In this document: positions 46,548 through 55,653 of the stretch, one piece after another
How positions within the stretch are numbered: position 1 is the stretch's first letter
Layout: every line of letters starts with the position of its first letter
Source of the DNA: Acidobacteriota bacterium
Lineage (GTDB): Bacteria; Actinomycetota; Acidimicrobiia; ATN3
Assembly (NCBI GenBank): GCA_003577105.1
Contig: QEUQ01000015.1
Coordinates: 1 to 63,301 of the forward strand
Reading direction: 5' to 3'
DNA: 63,301 bases
Made by a program: the position numbers and the translations under genes
Notes under the pieces: generated by a model
Databases searched by the model: none
What the model saw: only the letters and a program-made list of their open reading frames with translations
What the model was told of the DNA's origin: nothing

Positions 46548-47816
46548 ATGGGGGAGAGCCGCGCGTCACTTGAAGTCCTTCGTCGCTCGAGACGACCTAG
46601 GCCGCTCAAGCGCGTCCTATCTATTGTCCGCGCCGAATCAGCCTCGCTTCGCCAGGGCTTTGTCGCCAATCTGATTTCATCGGGTGGCGATCTGGTCGCG
46701 GGCGTCGTGCTGGGTTCGATCACCGGCATGCTCGAGTCGATCCCCGGGCTCTTGGTCCTCATTCCCGCGGCGATTGGGATGCGCGGCAACATTTTTGGCG
46801 CGCTCGGATCGCGGCTCGGCACGGCGCTTCACATGGGCCAACTTGGCAAGAGATTCACCATGGGCGGCGTCTTGGGGGAGAACATCTATGCGTCGACGGT
46901 TCTGAGCTTGGTCATCAGTCTTGCGATGGCCTTCATAGCGCGCATTGTGGCCTTGGCATTTGGCGCGCCCTCGGTGAGGGTTATCGATCTCGTCGTGATT
47001 TCTGTTGTGGGCGGTGCCTTGTCAAGCGTCTTCGTGCTTGCGATCGCCATTGCGGTCGCGGTCCTTTCGGCGAGGCGGAATTGGGACTTGGATTACGTCG
47101 CGGCGCCCCTGGTCACGGCCGCAGGAGACATGGTGACGCTCCCAGCACTCGTCGTAGCGACCCTGCTAGTCGGAATCCCGCTATTTACGTCAATTGTGGG
47201 AATCGCGCTGGCCCTGGTGGCCTTGGGCTCGTTGGTGGTGGCTTTGAGGCAAGCACCCAAGGCGTCAGTGCGGATCATCCTTGAGAGTCTTCCGGTCTTA
47301 CTCATCGCGGCTGCGGTCGATTCGGTGGCGGGTCTCACTATCGAGAAGCGCCTCGCTGACTTCGTAGCGCTGCCAGCCCTCTTGGTGATGTTGCCGCCGT
47401 TCCTCGAGAACTCGGGATCTCTCGGTTCGATGCTGAGTGCCCGAATCTCATCCAAGCTCCACGTGGGGCTCATCTCACCTCGCGTGTTTCCCACTGAGGC
47501 GCTGCCTGACGCATTGCTCCTATATCTGTTGGCGACCCCCGTCTATCTGTTCACCGGGGTTGCTTCGCACGTGGGAGCGACTTTCATCGGCGTCGCCTCG
47601 CCGGGCATTTGGGCGATGGTTTCAATTTCTCTGATAGCGGGGGCAATGGCGACGACGGCGGGAATGCTTATCGCCTACTATGGAGCGGTAGGGACATTTC
47701 GTTGGGGGTTCGACCCGGACAACCATGGTGTCCCTCTTGTGACCTCGTCAATGGATGTGATTGCAGCAGTTGCGGTGATCGTAACGATCGTCTTTCTCGG
47801 ATACTCAAGCGCATGA
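46548..47816 (+). CDS. SLC41/MgtE-type divalent cation transporter (two integral domains)
   Basis: A 422-residue polytopic protein containing two copies of the MgtE/SLC41 integral domain and none of the cytoplasmic MgtE N or CBS domains. The first copy has GSITGMLESIPGLLVLIPAA followed by GMRGNIFGALGSRLGTALH, the second VALPALLVMLPPFLENSGSL and SMLSARISSKLHVGL; the two are internal repeats. Such proteins transport Mg2+ or similar cations. It is directly followed, after 27 bases, by a protein made of two PhoU and two RCK-C domains, which could gate it. This is an arrangement of a membrane transporter with a separate regulatory protein. Confidence 0.85.
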   Translation: MGESRASLEVLRRSRRPRPLKRVLSIVRAESASLRQGFVANLISSGGDLVAGVVLGSITGMLESIPGLLVLIPAAIGMRGNIFGALGSRLGTALHMGQLGKRFTMGGVLGENIYASTVLSLVISLAMAFIARIVALAFGAPSVRVIDLVVISVVGGALSSVFVLAIAIAVAVLSARRNWDLDYVAAPLVTAAGDMVTLPALVVATLLVGIPLFTSIVGIALALVALGSLVVALRQAPKASVRIILESLPVLLIAAAVDSVAGLTIEKRLADFVALPALLVMLPPFLENSGSLGSMLSARISSKLHVGLISPRVFPTEALPDALLLYLLATPVYLFTGVASHVGATFIGVASPGIWAMVSISLIAGAMATTAGMLIAYYGAVGTFRWGFDPDNHGVPLVTSSMDVIAAVAVIVTIVFLGYSSA

Positions 47817-47843
47817 TCTCGGTTCGCGAGCAAGCTGGCTGCG

Positions 47844-49058
47844 ATGGGTGATGAGACGCCGCGCAATCTGAAGGAGATGCTCTCCGAGGCCAAGGACACC
47901 TCCGAGCTAATGGTCGACCTCGCATATGCTGCCCTGTACTACAACGCGCCTGATATTGCCGAGGAACTTGTTCGTCTTGAGGAGCACCTCAACGAACTGA
48001 CCTTTGACATGCGGGCTCTGTGCCTAGTTGCAGCGCGCAGCCATCGTGACGCGGAGCAAATGGCGGGAGTTCTTCAGGTGGTTGGGGCGGTCGAGAAGAT
48101 AGGCAACGCGGCCGTCGACATCGGCAAGATAGTGACGCGGCGCCTCGGGATTCCGGCCGGACTGATCGCGGATTTGAGCCAAGCGGACGAGATCGTGACT
48201 CGAATCAGGGTCCGGGAGGGATCAGAGGCGGACTCTCGCTCTCTCGAGGCACTTCAGCTCCCGACCGAGTCGGGAATGAGAGTGATCGGAATCCGGCGAG
48301 GCATCGAGTGGATTTACGATCCGGGCGGAGACCTCGTCGTTGTTGCCGACGACGTCCTTTTCCTGCGGGGTTCGCCCGACGGGATTCCAGGCGCCCGAGA
48401 GCTCTGCGGCGCACCGGAATGGGAACAGCCAGCCTTTGACCCTGACGAAGATCTGACAGATCTGGGGCGCGCAATCGATGTTCTCGTCGAAATGAAGAAT
48501 GTCTCGGAGGCGTCGGTCGGTCTTGCCTATTCGGCATTGCTCTTCCGCGACCGGGGCCTCGCTGCCGAGGTCTGCCGCCTCGAAGACCGAATGGACGAGA
48601 TGCGCGAGCAACTTGAACTCTGGACGCTCAGAGCGGCAGCGGATCGAATTGATCCTCGGCCACTGAGAGGTCTGCTTCACTTAGGTGTAGCCAGCGAGTC
48701 GATAGGCGATGCAGCCATGGAGATGGTCTGGATTATCGAGGAGGATGAAGACATCCACCCTGTCTTTGCGCTTTCACTCGACGAGAGCGATGAGACAGTC
48801 ATGCGAGTCGGAGTGGGCCCTGGATCGCGCGCCGATGGAGTGAGCCTCAAGGAACTTGGAGTTGAACTTGAGACGGGCGTCTATCTCCTCGCACTGAGGC
48901 GAGGAGGGCGGTGGATCTACCACCCTCGAGGGTCAACTCGCCTAGAGGCGGGTGACGAACTGATCGGAGTTGGCCCACCTGAGGGACTGCCGCTGATCAT
49001 GGAGCTATGCGGTGATGAAGGCCTCTTGAATCAAGTGGAAGAGGGCGTTCACGGCTGA
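47844..49058 (+). CDS. Double PhoU plus RCK_C (TrkA-C) domain protein
   Basis: The 404-residue protein is an internal duplication. Each half has a PhoU-like helical bundle (residues about 1-110 and 210-310; for example DLAYAALYYNAPDIAEELVRLEEHL and GLAYSALLFRDRGLAAEVCRLEDRM), then an RCK_C domain (about 115-195 and 315-395; ending VVVADDVLFLRGSPDGI and EAGDELIGVGPPEGL). RCK_C domains bind ions or ligands and gate channels; PhoU domains bind phosphate-linked regulators. It has no membrane segment or Rossmann nucleotide domain, so it probably sits on the neighbouring transporter's cytoplasmic face. The ATG lies 27 bases after that gene. The 3' end overlaps the CDF gene by ten bases. Confidence 0.8.
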   Translation: MGDETPRNLKEMLSEAKDTSELMVDLAYAALYYNAPDIAEELVRLEEHLNELTFDMRALCLVAARSHRDAEQMAGVLQVVGAVEKIGNAAVDIGKIVTRRLGIPAGLIADLSQADEIVTRIRVREGSEADSRSLEALQLPTESGMRVIGIRRGIEWIYDPGGDLVVVADDVLFLRGSPDGIPGARELCGAPEWEQPAFDPDEDLTDLGRAIDVLVEMKNVSEASVGLAYSALLFRDRGLAAEVCRLEDRMDEMREQLELWTLRAAADRIDPRPLRGLLHLGVASESIGDAAMEMVWIIEEDEDIHPVFALSLDESDETVMRVGVGPGSRADGVSLKELGVELETGVYLLALRRGGRWIYHPRGSTRLEAGDELIGVGPPEGLPLIMELCGDEGLLNQVEEGVHG

Positions 49059-49945
49059 TCCTCACACTCGTGGCATTCGAGTTCGAGTGTGGCGTGGGCA
49101 ATTCCAAACTGGGCCTCAAGCATGTGCCGAAGTTCGTCACCCTTGACTTGGGCCTCATGGAGCGACGGGTCGCCGTCTATGACCACATGGGCCGAGAGTG
49201 CCGGTACGTCTGAAGCAAGGTTCCACAGGTGCAAGTGGTGAACCGACTCGACGCCGGTTTGGGATGCCAAAGCAGTCTCGACTTCTTCGACGCTCATTCC
49301 TCTCGGTGCGGCCTCGAGCAAGATCCCCGATGCCTCGCGAAGCAACTCGACGGCTGCCCATATGACTCCCGCGGTGATCGCGAGCGACGCGGCAGGATCG
49401 AACCAGGTCTTGCCGCTGAACGCGATGGCCAGTCCGGCGATGACCGCCACTCCCGATGAGGCGGAGTCCGCGGCGAGGTGGACGAACGCCCCCTTCATGT
49501 TCACCGAGTTACCCCTGGCTCGGGCCACGACAATGGCGCTTGTGACGTTGACTACGAGACCAGCGGCGGCAACCGCGGTCAGTCCAGCACCACTAACTGC
49601 CCGGGGCGAGTTGAATCTTTCAATCGCTTCGACTGCGATCCATGCAGAGACTCCGAGAAGGAGTAGCCCATTGAGCTGTGCGGCTAGCACCTCGGCACGT
49701 TGGTACCCGTAGGTGTGCCTTGGGCTGCCGGGGCGGGTAATGAGTGCGTGCGCAACAAGTGCGATTGCTAGCGCCGCGACGTCCGAGAGCATGTGGGCCG
49801 CATCCGCGAGCAGGGCAATTGAGTTGAAGACAATTCCGCCGGCTACTTCTACGAGAAGGAATGCGCCGTTTGCCGCGAGCGCGATCCACAGGGCCCTGCG
49901 TTGCCTAGTTCGGCTCGGTGCGCCCGAGGCTGGCGCCGTCGTCAG
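49049..49945 (-). CDS. Cation diffusion facilitator (CDF) metal exporter
   Basis: Upstream of the first ATG (49792) the frame continues with clear CDF sequence: the first helix ALWIALAANGAFLLVEVAGG, then LLADAAHMLSDVAAL, so the true start lies before it. The frame opens after a stop near 49978 and the only start-like codon before the homology is CTG 49945-49943, which overlaps the preceding TGA stop (CTGA). That gives 298 residues, typical of the family. Six helices, the metal-site HMLSD and AADSASSG (with Asp in HLAADS) and a C-terminal cytoplasmic domain ending LECHECEDQP are seen. It exports Zn2+ or related metals. The non-ATG start should be treated with caution; a sequencing error is possible. 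Confidence 0.82.
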   Translation of the reverse strand: MTTAPASGAPSRTRQRRALWIALAANGAFLLVEVAGGIVFNSIALLADAAHMLSDVAALAIALVAHALITRPGSPRHTYGYQRAEVLAAQLNGLLLLGVSAWIAVEAIERFNSPRAVSGAGLTAVAAAGLVVNVTSAIVVARARGNSVNMKGAFVHLAADSASSGVAVIAGLAIAFSGKTWFDPAASLAITAGVIWAAVELLREASGILLEAAPRGMSVEEVETALASQTGVESVHHLHLWNLASDVPALSAHVVIDGDPSLHEAQVKGDELRHMLEAQFGIAHATLELECHECEDQP

Positions 49946-50190
49946 TCCTCTTCGGAGGTGGTTCGCCCTCCGGCGATGCGTTCATCAAGCCTCATTAGTG
50001 CGATCACCGGGCCCCAAATACCTGCAATTCCCACCGCTATCAAGCCGGACATGGAGAGTGCCTTGTGCGAATCGAGCCCGGCAGCCCTCAGCCCAAGGGT
50101 GCCGATGGCGATTAGTGCTCCTGGGAGTGCGACGATGATCAGCAAGAGGAGAAGAAGTCTGACGCCGGTTGGCTTTGAATGATCATCCAT
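49942..50190 (-). CDS. Small two-helix membrane protein
   Basis: An 82-residue protein from ATG 50190 with GAGAGG nine bases upstream; the frame reaches 50271 without such a site. It has two hydrophobic segments (about residues 11-32 and 43-66) and a charged C-terminus (LMRLDERIAGGRTTSEED). I do not recognise it. It precedes the CDF gene with a four-base overlap, so it could be a small partner of the metal exporter. The adjacent CDF start is a rare CTG, which suggests translation coupled to this gene's stop. Confidence 0.6.
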   Translation of the reverse strand: MDDHSKPTGVRLLLLLLIIVALPGALIAIGTLGLRAAGLDSHKALSMSGLIAVGIAGIWGPVIALMRLDERIAGGRTTSEED

Positions 50191-50467
50191 GGGTTCGATC
50201 CTCTCAGGCTCGAAACAGGTGCTGACGATCCTAGCTTTGCGAGGAACTCGCTTGCGGTCAATTCCTTCCAAGGCGAGCGACGAACCGCGCCGTCATCAAT
50301 GTCGTAGTAATTCCTGGAGGCCCGGCGCGGCTACGATTGCCTGACGAGGCCCCCTACCCTCCTGAGCGCTGGGCCTCCGCTCTTATCTGCCGCGGATAGC
50401 TTTGTCTGGTCATGGATTGCATCGAGGTCGATGGCAGGGACAGCGAAGTAGGGAGGCAGTACAGGCC

Positions 50468-51070
50468 ATGAAGAATCGCCTCGCCGCAGCGTCGATCGCA
50501 GGAATAGCGATCGCGGGCGTCGCGAGCCCCGCGTATGCGCACGGTGGCGAGGGTGCGCTCACCCCCTTGTCAATGGGTCTCGGCGCCGCTGGGTTGATGG
50601 CGATGATCCTCGCGGCGCTGATCTCCAGTCGCGGCAATAGACGTACGGGCGTAGTGGTTTTTGTGATTGGCGTGGTGCTGATCACATCGGCGGGGGCTGA
50701 CATTGCATCTGATATTCAGAAGATGAATCCACCCGCAGTCGAGGTCAGACTGATCAGCCCCAAAGACGGAGCTGTTGTCCAGTCACCGGTCGAGTTCGAA
50801 GTTCAAGTACTGGGCGGCACGCTATTGCCACTGGACCAGACCCAGGGCTCATCGACCGAGGGGCACCTTCACGTGATCATTGACGGGCGAACGGTGGACA
50901 TGCCGGTAACTGAGAAGTTCACGGTGCAAATGCCGCCTGGGAATCACCAAGTTGAGGTCGAGTTCACTGGCGTGGATCATCAGTCCTATTCTCCTCCGAT
51001 CCTGAGTCGCGTTCGTGTCCGAGTGGCGGCTCCCGATGAGAAGCTGATCACCGACACTGCAGCGAAGTGA
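50468..51070 (+). CDS. Exported/membrane protein with DUF4399-like C-terminal domain
   Basis: A 200-residue protein. ATG 50468 begins a signal-peptide-like stretch ending SPAYAHGG, so His-Gly-Gly would follow cleavage; the frame back to 50402 lacks a ribosome site. Two hydrophobic helices follow (about 33-50 and 58-80). The C-terminal 110 residues form an extracellular beta domain with SSTEGHLHVIIDGRTV, PPGNHQVEVEFTGVDHQSY, a pattern seen in DUF4399 and YtkA-like copper-related proteins. It overlaps the next gene by four bases (GTGA), whose N-terminus is also a small Ig-like domain. Both may handle metal or redox cofactors outside the cell; this is inferred from the neighbour. Confidence 0.65.
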   Translation: MKNRLAAASIAGIAIAGVASPAYAHGGEGALTPLSMGLGAAGLMAMILAALISSRGNRRTGVVVFVIGVVLITSAGADIASDIQKMNPPAVEVRLISPKDGAVVQSPVEFEVQVLGGTLLPLDQTQGSSTEGHLHVIIDGRTVDMPVTEKFTVQMPPGNHQVEVEFTGVDHQSYSPPILSRVRVRVAAPDEKLITDTAAK

Positions 51071-52089
51071 GGCGCATGGATACTGAAGGCCGACGGTTAC
51101 GTCTCGCTGCGATCTTTCTTGGATTTCTCTTCATCGCGGTGGCGCTTGGGTCTGGATCGATCGCGTCCGCGCACCAGGGAGGCAAGGCGATACCGAAGGT
51201 GAATATCTCTGTGGCTCCTCATGCCGCAGGGCCTCTGACGCTGGCGATTTCCGCAAGGATCACCGACGCGGACTCAGGAACCCCCGTCGAAGGAGCTAGC
51301 GTCAACTTCGAGGCGATGATGACTGATCCGCATGAGATGTGGACCCTGCCTACACCTATGACTGAGACGGCCGAACCGGGCGTGTATTCGGCAATTATCA
51401 AATTCTCGATGGCGGCCGAATGGAAGTTCATTGTCCGCGTCGATGGGGCGAACGTTCAGCCGGCCACGGCAGAGTACAAGTACCGAATCACATTTCAGGG
51501 AGCAGAGGCAGATCCGCTCGCCCAGGGAGTGACTTCTACGGCGGGCGTCCAAACTCCTACACGAGCCCAAGTCAAAGTAGCCGGCTCGCTTGGGTCAGGA
51601 GATGTTTTTCCAATTGCATCCCTCGCGATTCATTCGTTGTCGGCGATCGTCTGGGTAGGTCTGACCGTCTTGCTCGTCTTTGCAGCGAGCGACGACAAGA
51701 GCCGGCGAATCGGTGAGGATTTCCGTGAAGAACTTCTTGAGAAGGGGAGCCGATGGCGTGGCGTGGCCGTCGCAGCTGGAGTTGTGCTGGTCCTAACCGG
51801 GATCTACAACACGATCGTCATCGCTCCTTTCAAGATCGCTCCGACTCCTGACGCTATGTCCAACGCGATGAAGGTCCCTTTCGGCGGGACATATCTGGCG
51901 ATCCTCGGATCCAAGATAGTTCTGATGGCTTTGCTGGTGGTTATTAATCGGATTCCGGCAAAGGATCCCGTTCACTCGGCCCGGTTTGCACTCAAGGCGG
52001 ATGCCGTGCTGCTTCCGCTGCTGCTAGTGGCAGTTGTAGCGCTTCGATATGTTCATGTTCTCTCTCATGTAGCCCAGTCAGTTGCCTGA
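51067..52089 (+). CDS. YtkA-like plus CopD-like membrane protein
   Basis: A 340-residue protein with a signal peptide or first anchor, then an Ig-like YtkA/FixH-type domain (about 35-145; PVEGASVNFEAMM, YSAIIKFSMAAEWKFIVRVDG) and four to five membrane helices, including FPIASLAIHSLSAIVWVGLT and VLVLTGIYNTIVI, which resemble CopD of copper uptake. His residues in HSLSAIVW and HVLSHVA could be metal ligands. GTG 51067 or ATG 51076 may be the start. It overlaps the ABC gene by eight bases. A copper or other metal transport role with the preceding protein is plausible but not proven. Confidence 0.7.
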   Translation: MRRMDTEGRRLRLAAIFLGFLFIAVALGSGSIASAHQGGKAIPKVNISVAPHAAGPLTLAISARITDADSGTPVEGASVNFEAMMTDPHEMWTLPTPMTETAEPGVYSAIIKFSMAAEWKFIVRVDGANVQPATAEYKYRITFQGAEADPLAQGVTSTAGVQTPTRAQVKVAGSLGSGDVFPIASLAIHSLSAIVWVGLTVLLVFAASDDKSRRIGEDFREELLEKGSRWRGVAVAAGVVLVLTGIYNTIVIAPFKIAPTPDAMSNAMKVPFGGTYLAILGSKIVLMALLVVINRIPAKDPVHSARFALKADAVLLPLLLVAVVALRYVHVLSHVAQSVA

Positions 52090-53860
52090 TCCGACAATCC
52101 TCGGTACCGAGGAGCTCGACACCCGCGAGGGCGCGCGCCTCATCGGCCGTGCGCTAGTCAGGCGCAAGGTCGTCCTGCTTGCCGGAATGGTTCTCGCCGC
52201 TCTCTACACGGGATTCAAGGTGGCAGTCCCGGTCATATTCCGCTCAGCTGTGAACAGGGGTTTTGCCGACGGCCAGCCAACCGGCGCCCGGCTATTTCCA
52301 CTGATAGTCCTCTTGATTGTCATGGCACTGGGCCAGTCCGCGGCTGGCGGGTTCCGCCGGTACTTTGCAATCCGGATGTCGACGCGGGTGGCAACCGACC
52401 TTCGCCAGCGCCTATTCGAACATTGGCAACGGCTTTCGTTTGGCTTTCACGACCGAGTTCAGACCGGACAGCTGATGGCGCGCGCCAACAGCGACCTCGA
52501 GCAGATCCAGAATTTTGTGGTCTATATCCCACTGCTCTTTGCGAACTTGCTCACATTTGTGGCTGCGATCGTCTTTATGTTCGTCATCAATGTGGCGATG
52601 GCCGCGGCGGCACTTGCCGTGCTCCCACTTCTGGTTCTCACGGCCCGCCTGATGGCCAAGCGCCTCTCCCCGATCGTGGCGCGAATTCAGCAGCGCCTCT
52701 CGGACCTAACCACTGTGGTCGAGGAGAGCATCGCGGGAGTGCGCGTCGTCAAGGCCCTCGGCCGCGAGGACGAGCAGGTGCGAAGGCTCACTGCAGTCGC
52801 CGACGAAGTCCGTGACGAAGCCCTTGCCGCGGCTCGGGCGCGTGCCATCTACGTGCCTTTGCTCATCATGCTCCCATCAGTAGCAACGCTAGTCGTCTTC
52901 TGGTACGGAGCTCGCCAGGTGATCTCTGGGCAGCTGGAGCTCGGTGACTTGATTTCGTTCATGTTCTTCATAGGCCTCCTCATTTGGCCACTTCAATTAG
53001 TCGGGGAGCTGACCGCACAGTGGAAGCGAGCAGTGGCATCGGCCGCGCGTGCTCACAACGTTCTAGACCAGGACCCGCAAATCGTTGACCTTCCAGGCGC
53101 TCGAGCCATGCCGCGGGGCGACGGTCAGATCAAGTTTGATGATGTCAGCTTCTCGTACGACAACGGCCGCTCGGTGCTAGATCACCTCTCCTTTGAGGTC
53201 CCGCCTGGCAGCTCGGTGGCCATCGTCGGTCCGACAGGGTGCGGGAAGTCCACCGTGGCTCGGCTGATTCCTCGCTTCTATGAGGTCGATTCAGGAAGCA
53301 TTCTGATCGATGGGTGTGACATTAAAGAGATGACCGTTCGGTCGCTCAGGGATCGAATCGCCATAGTCTTCGAAGACACATTCCTCTTTAGCGACACGAT
53401 TCGGGAGAACATCGCGTACGGGTGCATCGATGCAGATGACGCCAAGATCGAAGAGGCGGCGCGTCTAGCCAGGGCGGACGAGTTCATCGCAGCCTTGCCG
53501 GACGGCCTGGATACGGTGGTTGGCGAACAAGGCATGACCCTTTCTGGCGGGCAGCGGCAGCGGATTGCGATAGCTAGAGCGCTGTTGACGGATCCCGAGA
53601 TCCTCATTTTGGACTCCGCGACAACCTCGGTTGACGCCGCGGTCGAGAATCAGATCCGTGATGCTCTCGAGGTGGTCATGAAGGGCCGCACCACTGTGAT
53701 CGTTGCCGACCGCCCGGCAACGGTCTCACTTGCTCAAGAGGTCATCTATCTCGAGGGCGGACGCCTAATGGCCCAGGGGAGGCATCAAGATCTGATCCGA
53801 GAGATGCCGGAATACCGGAATCTCATGGCCGGCCCCGACGCCAGGCTTGGTGACTCGTGA
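52082..53860 (+). CDS. ABC exporter half-transporter with a degenerate ATP site
   Basis: A 592-residue type IV ABC exporter: six membrane helices then a nucleotide-binding domain with Walker A GPTGCGKST, signature LSGGQRQR and Walker B ILILDSATTSVD. The catalytic Glu after Walker B is replaced by Ser, and the H-loop reads VIVADRPAT, so the usual His is Asp. The site formed by its own Walker motifs is therefore probably catalytically dead, as in heterodimeric exporters. The TTG start overlaps the previous gene by eight bases. Its four-base overlap with the next gene indicates a paired subunit. It may export drugs or lipids, or metal ligands given the neighbour. Confidence 0.92.
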   Translation: MPDPTILGTEELDTREGARLIGRALVRRKVVLLAGMVLAALYTGFKVAVPVIFRSAVNRGFADGQPTGARLFPLIVLLIVMALGQSAAGGFRRYFAIRMSTRVATDLRQRLFEHWQRLSFGFHDRVQTGQLMARANSDLEQIQNFVVYIPLLFANLLTFVAAIVFMFVINVAMAAAALAVLPLLVLTARLMAKRLSPIVARIQQRLSDLTTVVEESIAGVRVVKALGREDEQVRRLTAVADEVRDEALAAARARAIYVPLLIMLPSVATLVVFWYGARQVISGQLELGDLISFMFFIGLLIWPLQLVGELTAQWKRAVASAARAHNVLDQDPQIVDLPGARAMPRGDGQIKFDDVSFSYDNGRSVLDHLSFEVPPGSSVAIVGPTGCGKSTVARLIPRFYEVDSGSILIDGCDIKEMTVRSLRDRIAIVFEDTFLFSDTIRENIAYGCIDADDAKIEEAARLARADEFIAALPDGLDTVVGEQGMTLSGGQRQRIAIARALLTDPEILILDSATTSVDAAVENQIRDALEVVMKGRTTVIVADRPATVSLAQEVIYLEGGRLMAQGRHQDLIREMPEYRNLMAGPDARLGDS

Positions 53861-55653
53861 GCTCGGTTCAAGGCGCGGTCGAAGAGGTCGATTCTGACGA
53901 CAAGCTGACGCGCAAGCAGCGACGTGTCGTGATTCGCATGGCGATTAGGGGATTGAGACCATGGCGTCGCCTCGCGGTCGTTGCGGCGATTGTCATTCTT
54001 GCCGCGACGTTGGCTCGCCTTGCCGGCCCGAAGCTGATCGCGTGGGGCATCGACAGTGGCATCGGGCGCGGCAGCGATGGGCTTTCCGTTGTCACGTGGG
54101 CCGCGGTGCTCTGGGTCGTGGCGTCAGTTGCCGGTTATTTCCTCACCCGCTCCCAGATTTGGCTTGTCTCATACATTGGCGAACAGTACTTGCGGGACTT
54201 GCGGGTGCGGGTCTTCTCGCACATCGAGAGCCTCGATATCGACTTCTTCAGCCGGGAACGTTCCGGCCGGCTTGTCTCCCGCATGACCTCTGACGTCGAG
54301 TCGCTTCAGCACTTCGTGTCTCAGGGATTGATCATTCTCATCTCGTCAGTGCTCACCTTCTTCTTGACGCTGGTGATCCTCTTCACGATGAGCGTTGAGC
54401 TGACCCTGGTGACGCTTGCTGTGCTTCCGCCTCTGATTGTCGCCAGCATTGTCTTTAGGTCATATGCGAACCCCGCCTACCTGCGGGTGCGAGAGCGGAT
54501 TGCAGGGGTCCTAAACCGCCTTCAGGAGAACCTGACCGGCATTCGCGTAGTCCAGGCATTCGGGCGTGAAGAGATCGATGCCGGTGCATTTGAGATGGCT
54601 AACGAGAGTCATTTCAAGGCTCAAGTGCGCACAGCGAGGATTTCGGCAATCTACTTCCCGGTGGTGGAGTTCGTCGGTCTCGCAGGCGGGGCAGTTGTGC
54701 TCGGTGCAGGTGCAGCCTTTGCCTCTGACGGAGCTATCGGGTTCGGAGTCGTCATTGCATTTGTCTTCTACCTGAGCAATCTCTTTGATCCAATTCAGCA
54801 GGTGACCCAGCTCTACAACGATTTCCAGGCAGCGACAGCCGCACTGCACAAGCTCCACGCCCTGCTCGACGTAGAGGCAAAGATCCAAGAGAAGCCGGAT
54901 GCCGTCGAGCTTCCGGACGGCCCCGGCCGGCTTCGCATTGAGCGGGCAACCTTTGCCTACGAAGAGAATCGGCCGGTCATCAGAGACGTCACCCTCGATC
55001 TTGAACCTGGCACACGCGTAGCTCTAGTTGGTCAGACGGGCGCCGGCAAGTCAACGCTAGTGAAGTTGATGACCCGCTTCTACGACCCGAATTCCGGCTC
55101 CGTCAGGTTCGACGATGTGGATCTGCGTGATGCCACTGTCAACAGCCTTCGCAAGATGATCGGTTTTGTACCACAGGAAGGTCACGTCTTCTCGGGCACG
55201 GTATGGGAGAACATTGCCTATGGGCGTCAAGGTGCAAGTCGCGCGGATGCGATCGAGTCGTGCGAGCAGCTCGGGATCGCCGGCGTGATTAGCTCTCTCC
55301 CTGACGGCATCGACACAGAGGTCGATGAGAAAGGCGGCCGCCTGTCTGCCGGGCAGCGCCAGCTGATCGCGCTCGCCAGGGCGCACTTGGCCGATCCGCG
55401 AATCTTGATCATGGACGAGGCCACGTCGGCCTTGGATCCGGCTACAGCGGCGGCAATTGAGGACGCGATCCCCACCCTCATGAAGGGGAGGACCTCGGTG
55501 ATCATTGCCCACCGCCTGGCCACGGCTGTGAGATCCGATCTTGTCGTACTCATGGACGACGGCAGGATTGCCGAAATGGGCGGGCACGAGGACCTATTGC
55601 GCCACGGCGGGCCCTACGCCGAGCTATACCGCCAGTGGTCGGGTGCCAATTGA
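53857..55653 (+). CDS. ABC exporter half-transporter with the catalytic site
   Basis: A 598-residue ABC exporter subunit: six membrane helices, Walker A GQTGAGKST, Walker B ILIMDEATSALD with the catalytic Glu, and H-loop VIIAHRLAT. Its signature motif is LSAGQRQL rather than LSGGQ. Because signature motifs act in the opposite ATP site, this weaker signature faces the degenerate Walker site of the first subunit, while the first subunit's LSGGQ faces these intact residues. The pair thus forms an asymmetric heterodimer, one dead and one active site. GTGA overlap with the upstream gene supports co-assembly. Substrate unknown. Confidence 0.94.
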   Translation: MSSVQGAVEEVDSDDKLTRKQRRVVIRMAIRGLRPWRRLAVVAAIVILAATLARLAGPKLIAWGIDSGIGRGSDGLSVVTWAAVLWVVASVAGYFLTRSQIWLVSYIGEQYLRDLRVRVFSHIESLDIDFFSRERSGRLVSRMTSDVESLQHFVSQGLIILISSVLTFFLTLVILFTMSVELTLVTLAVLPPLIVASIVFRSYANPAYLRVRERIAGVLNRLQENLTGIRVVQAFGREEIDAGAFEMANESHFKAQVRTARISAIYFPVVEFVGLAGGAVVLGAGAAFASDGAIGFGVVIAFVFYLSNLFDPIQQVTQLYNDFQAATAALHKLHALLDVEAKIQEKPDAVELPDGPGRLRIERATFAYEENRPVIRDVTLDLEPGTRVALVGQTGAGKSTLVKLMTRFYDPNSGSVRFDDVDLRDATVNSLRKMIGFVPQEGHVFSGTVWENIAYGRQGASRADAIESCEQLGIAGVISSLPDGIDTEVDEKGGRLSAGQRQLIALARAHLADPRILIMDEATSALDPATAAAIEDAIPTLMKGRTSVIIAHRLATAVRSDLVVLMDDGRIAEMGGHEDLLRHGGPYAELYRQWSGAN

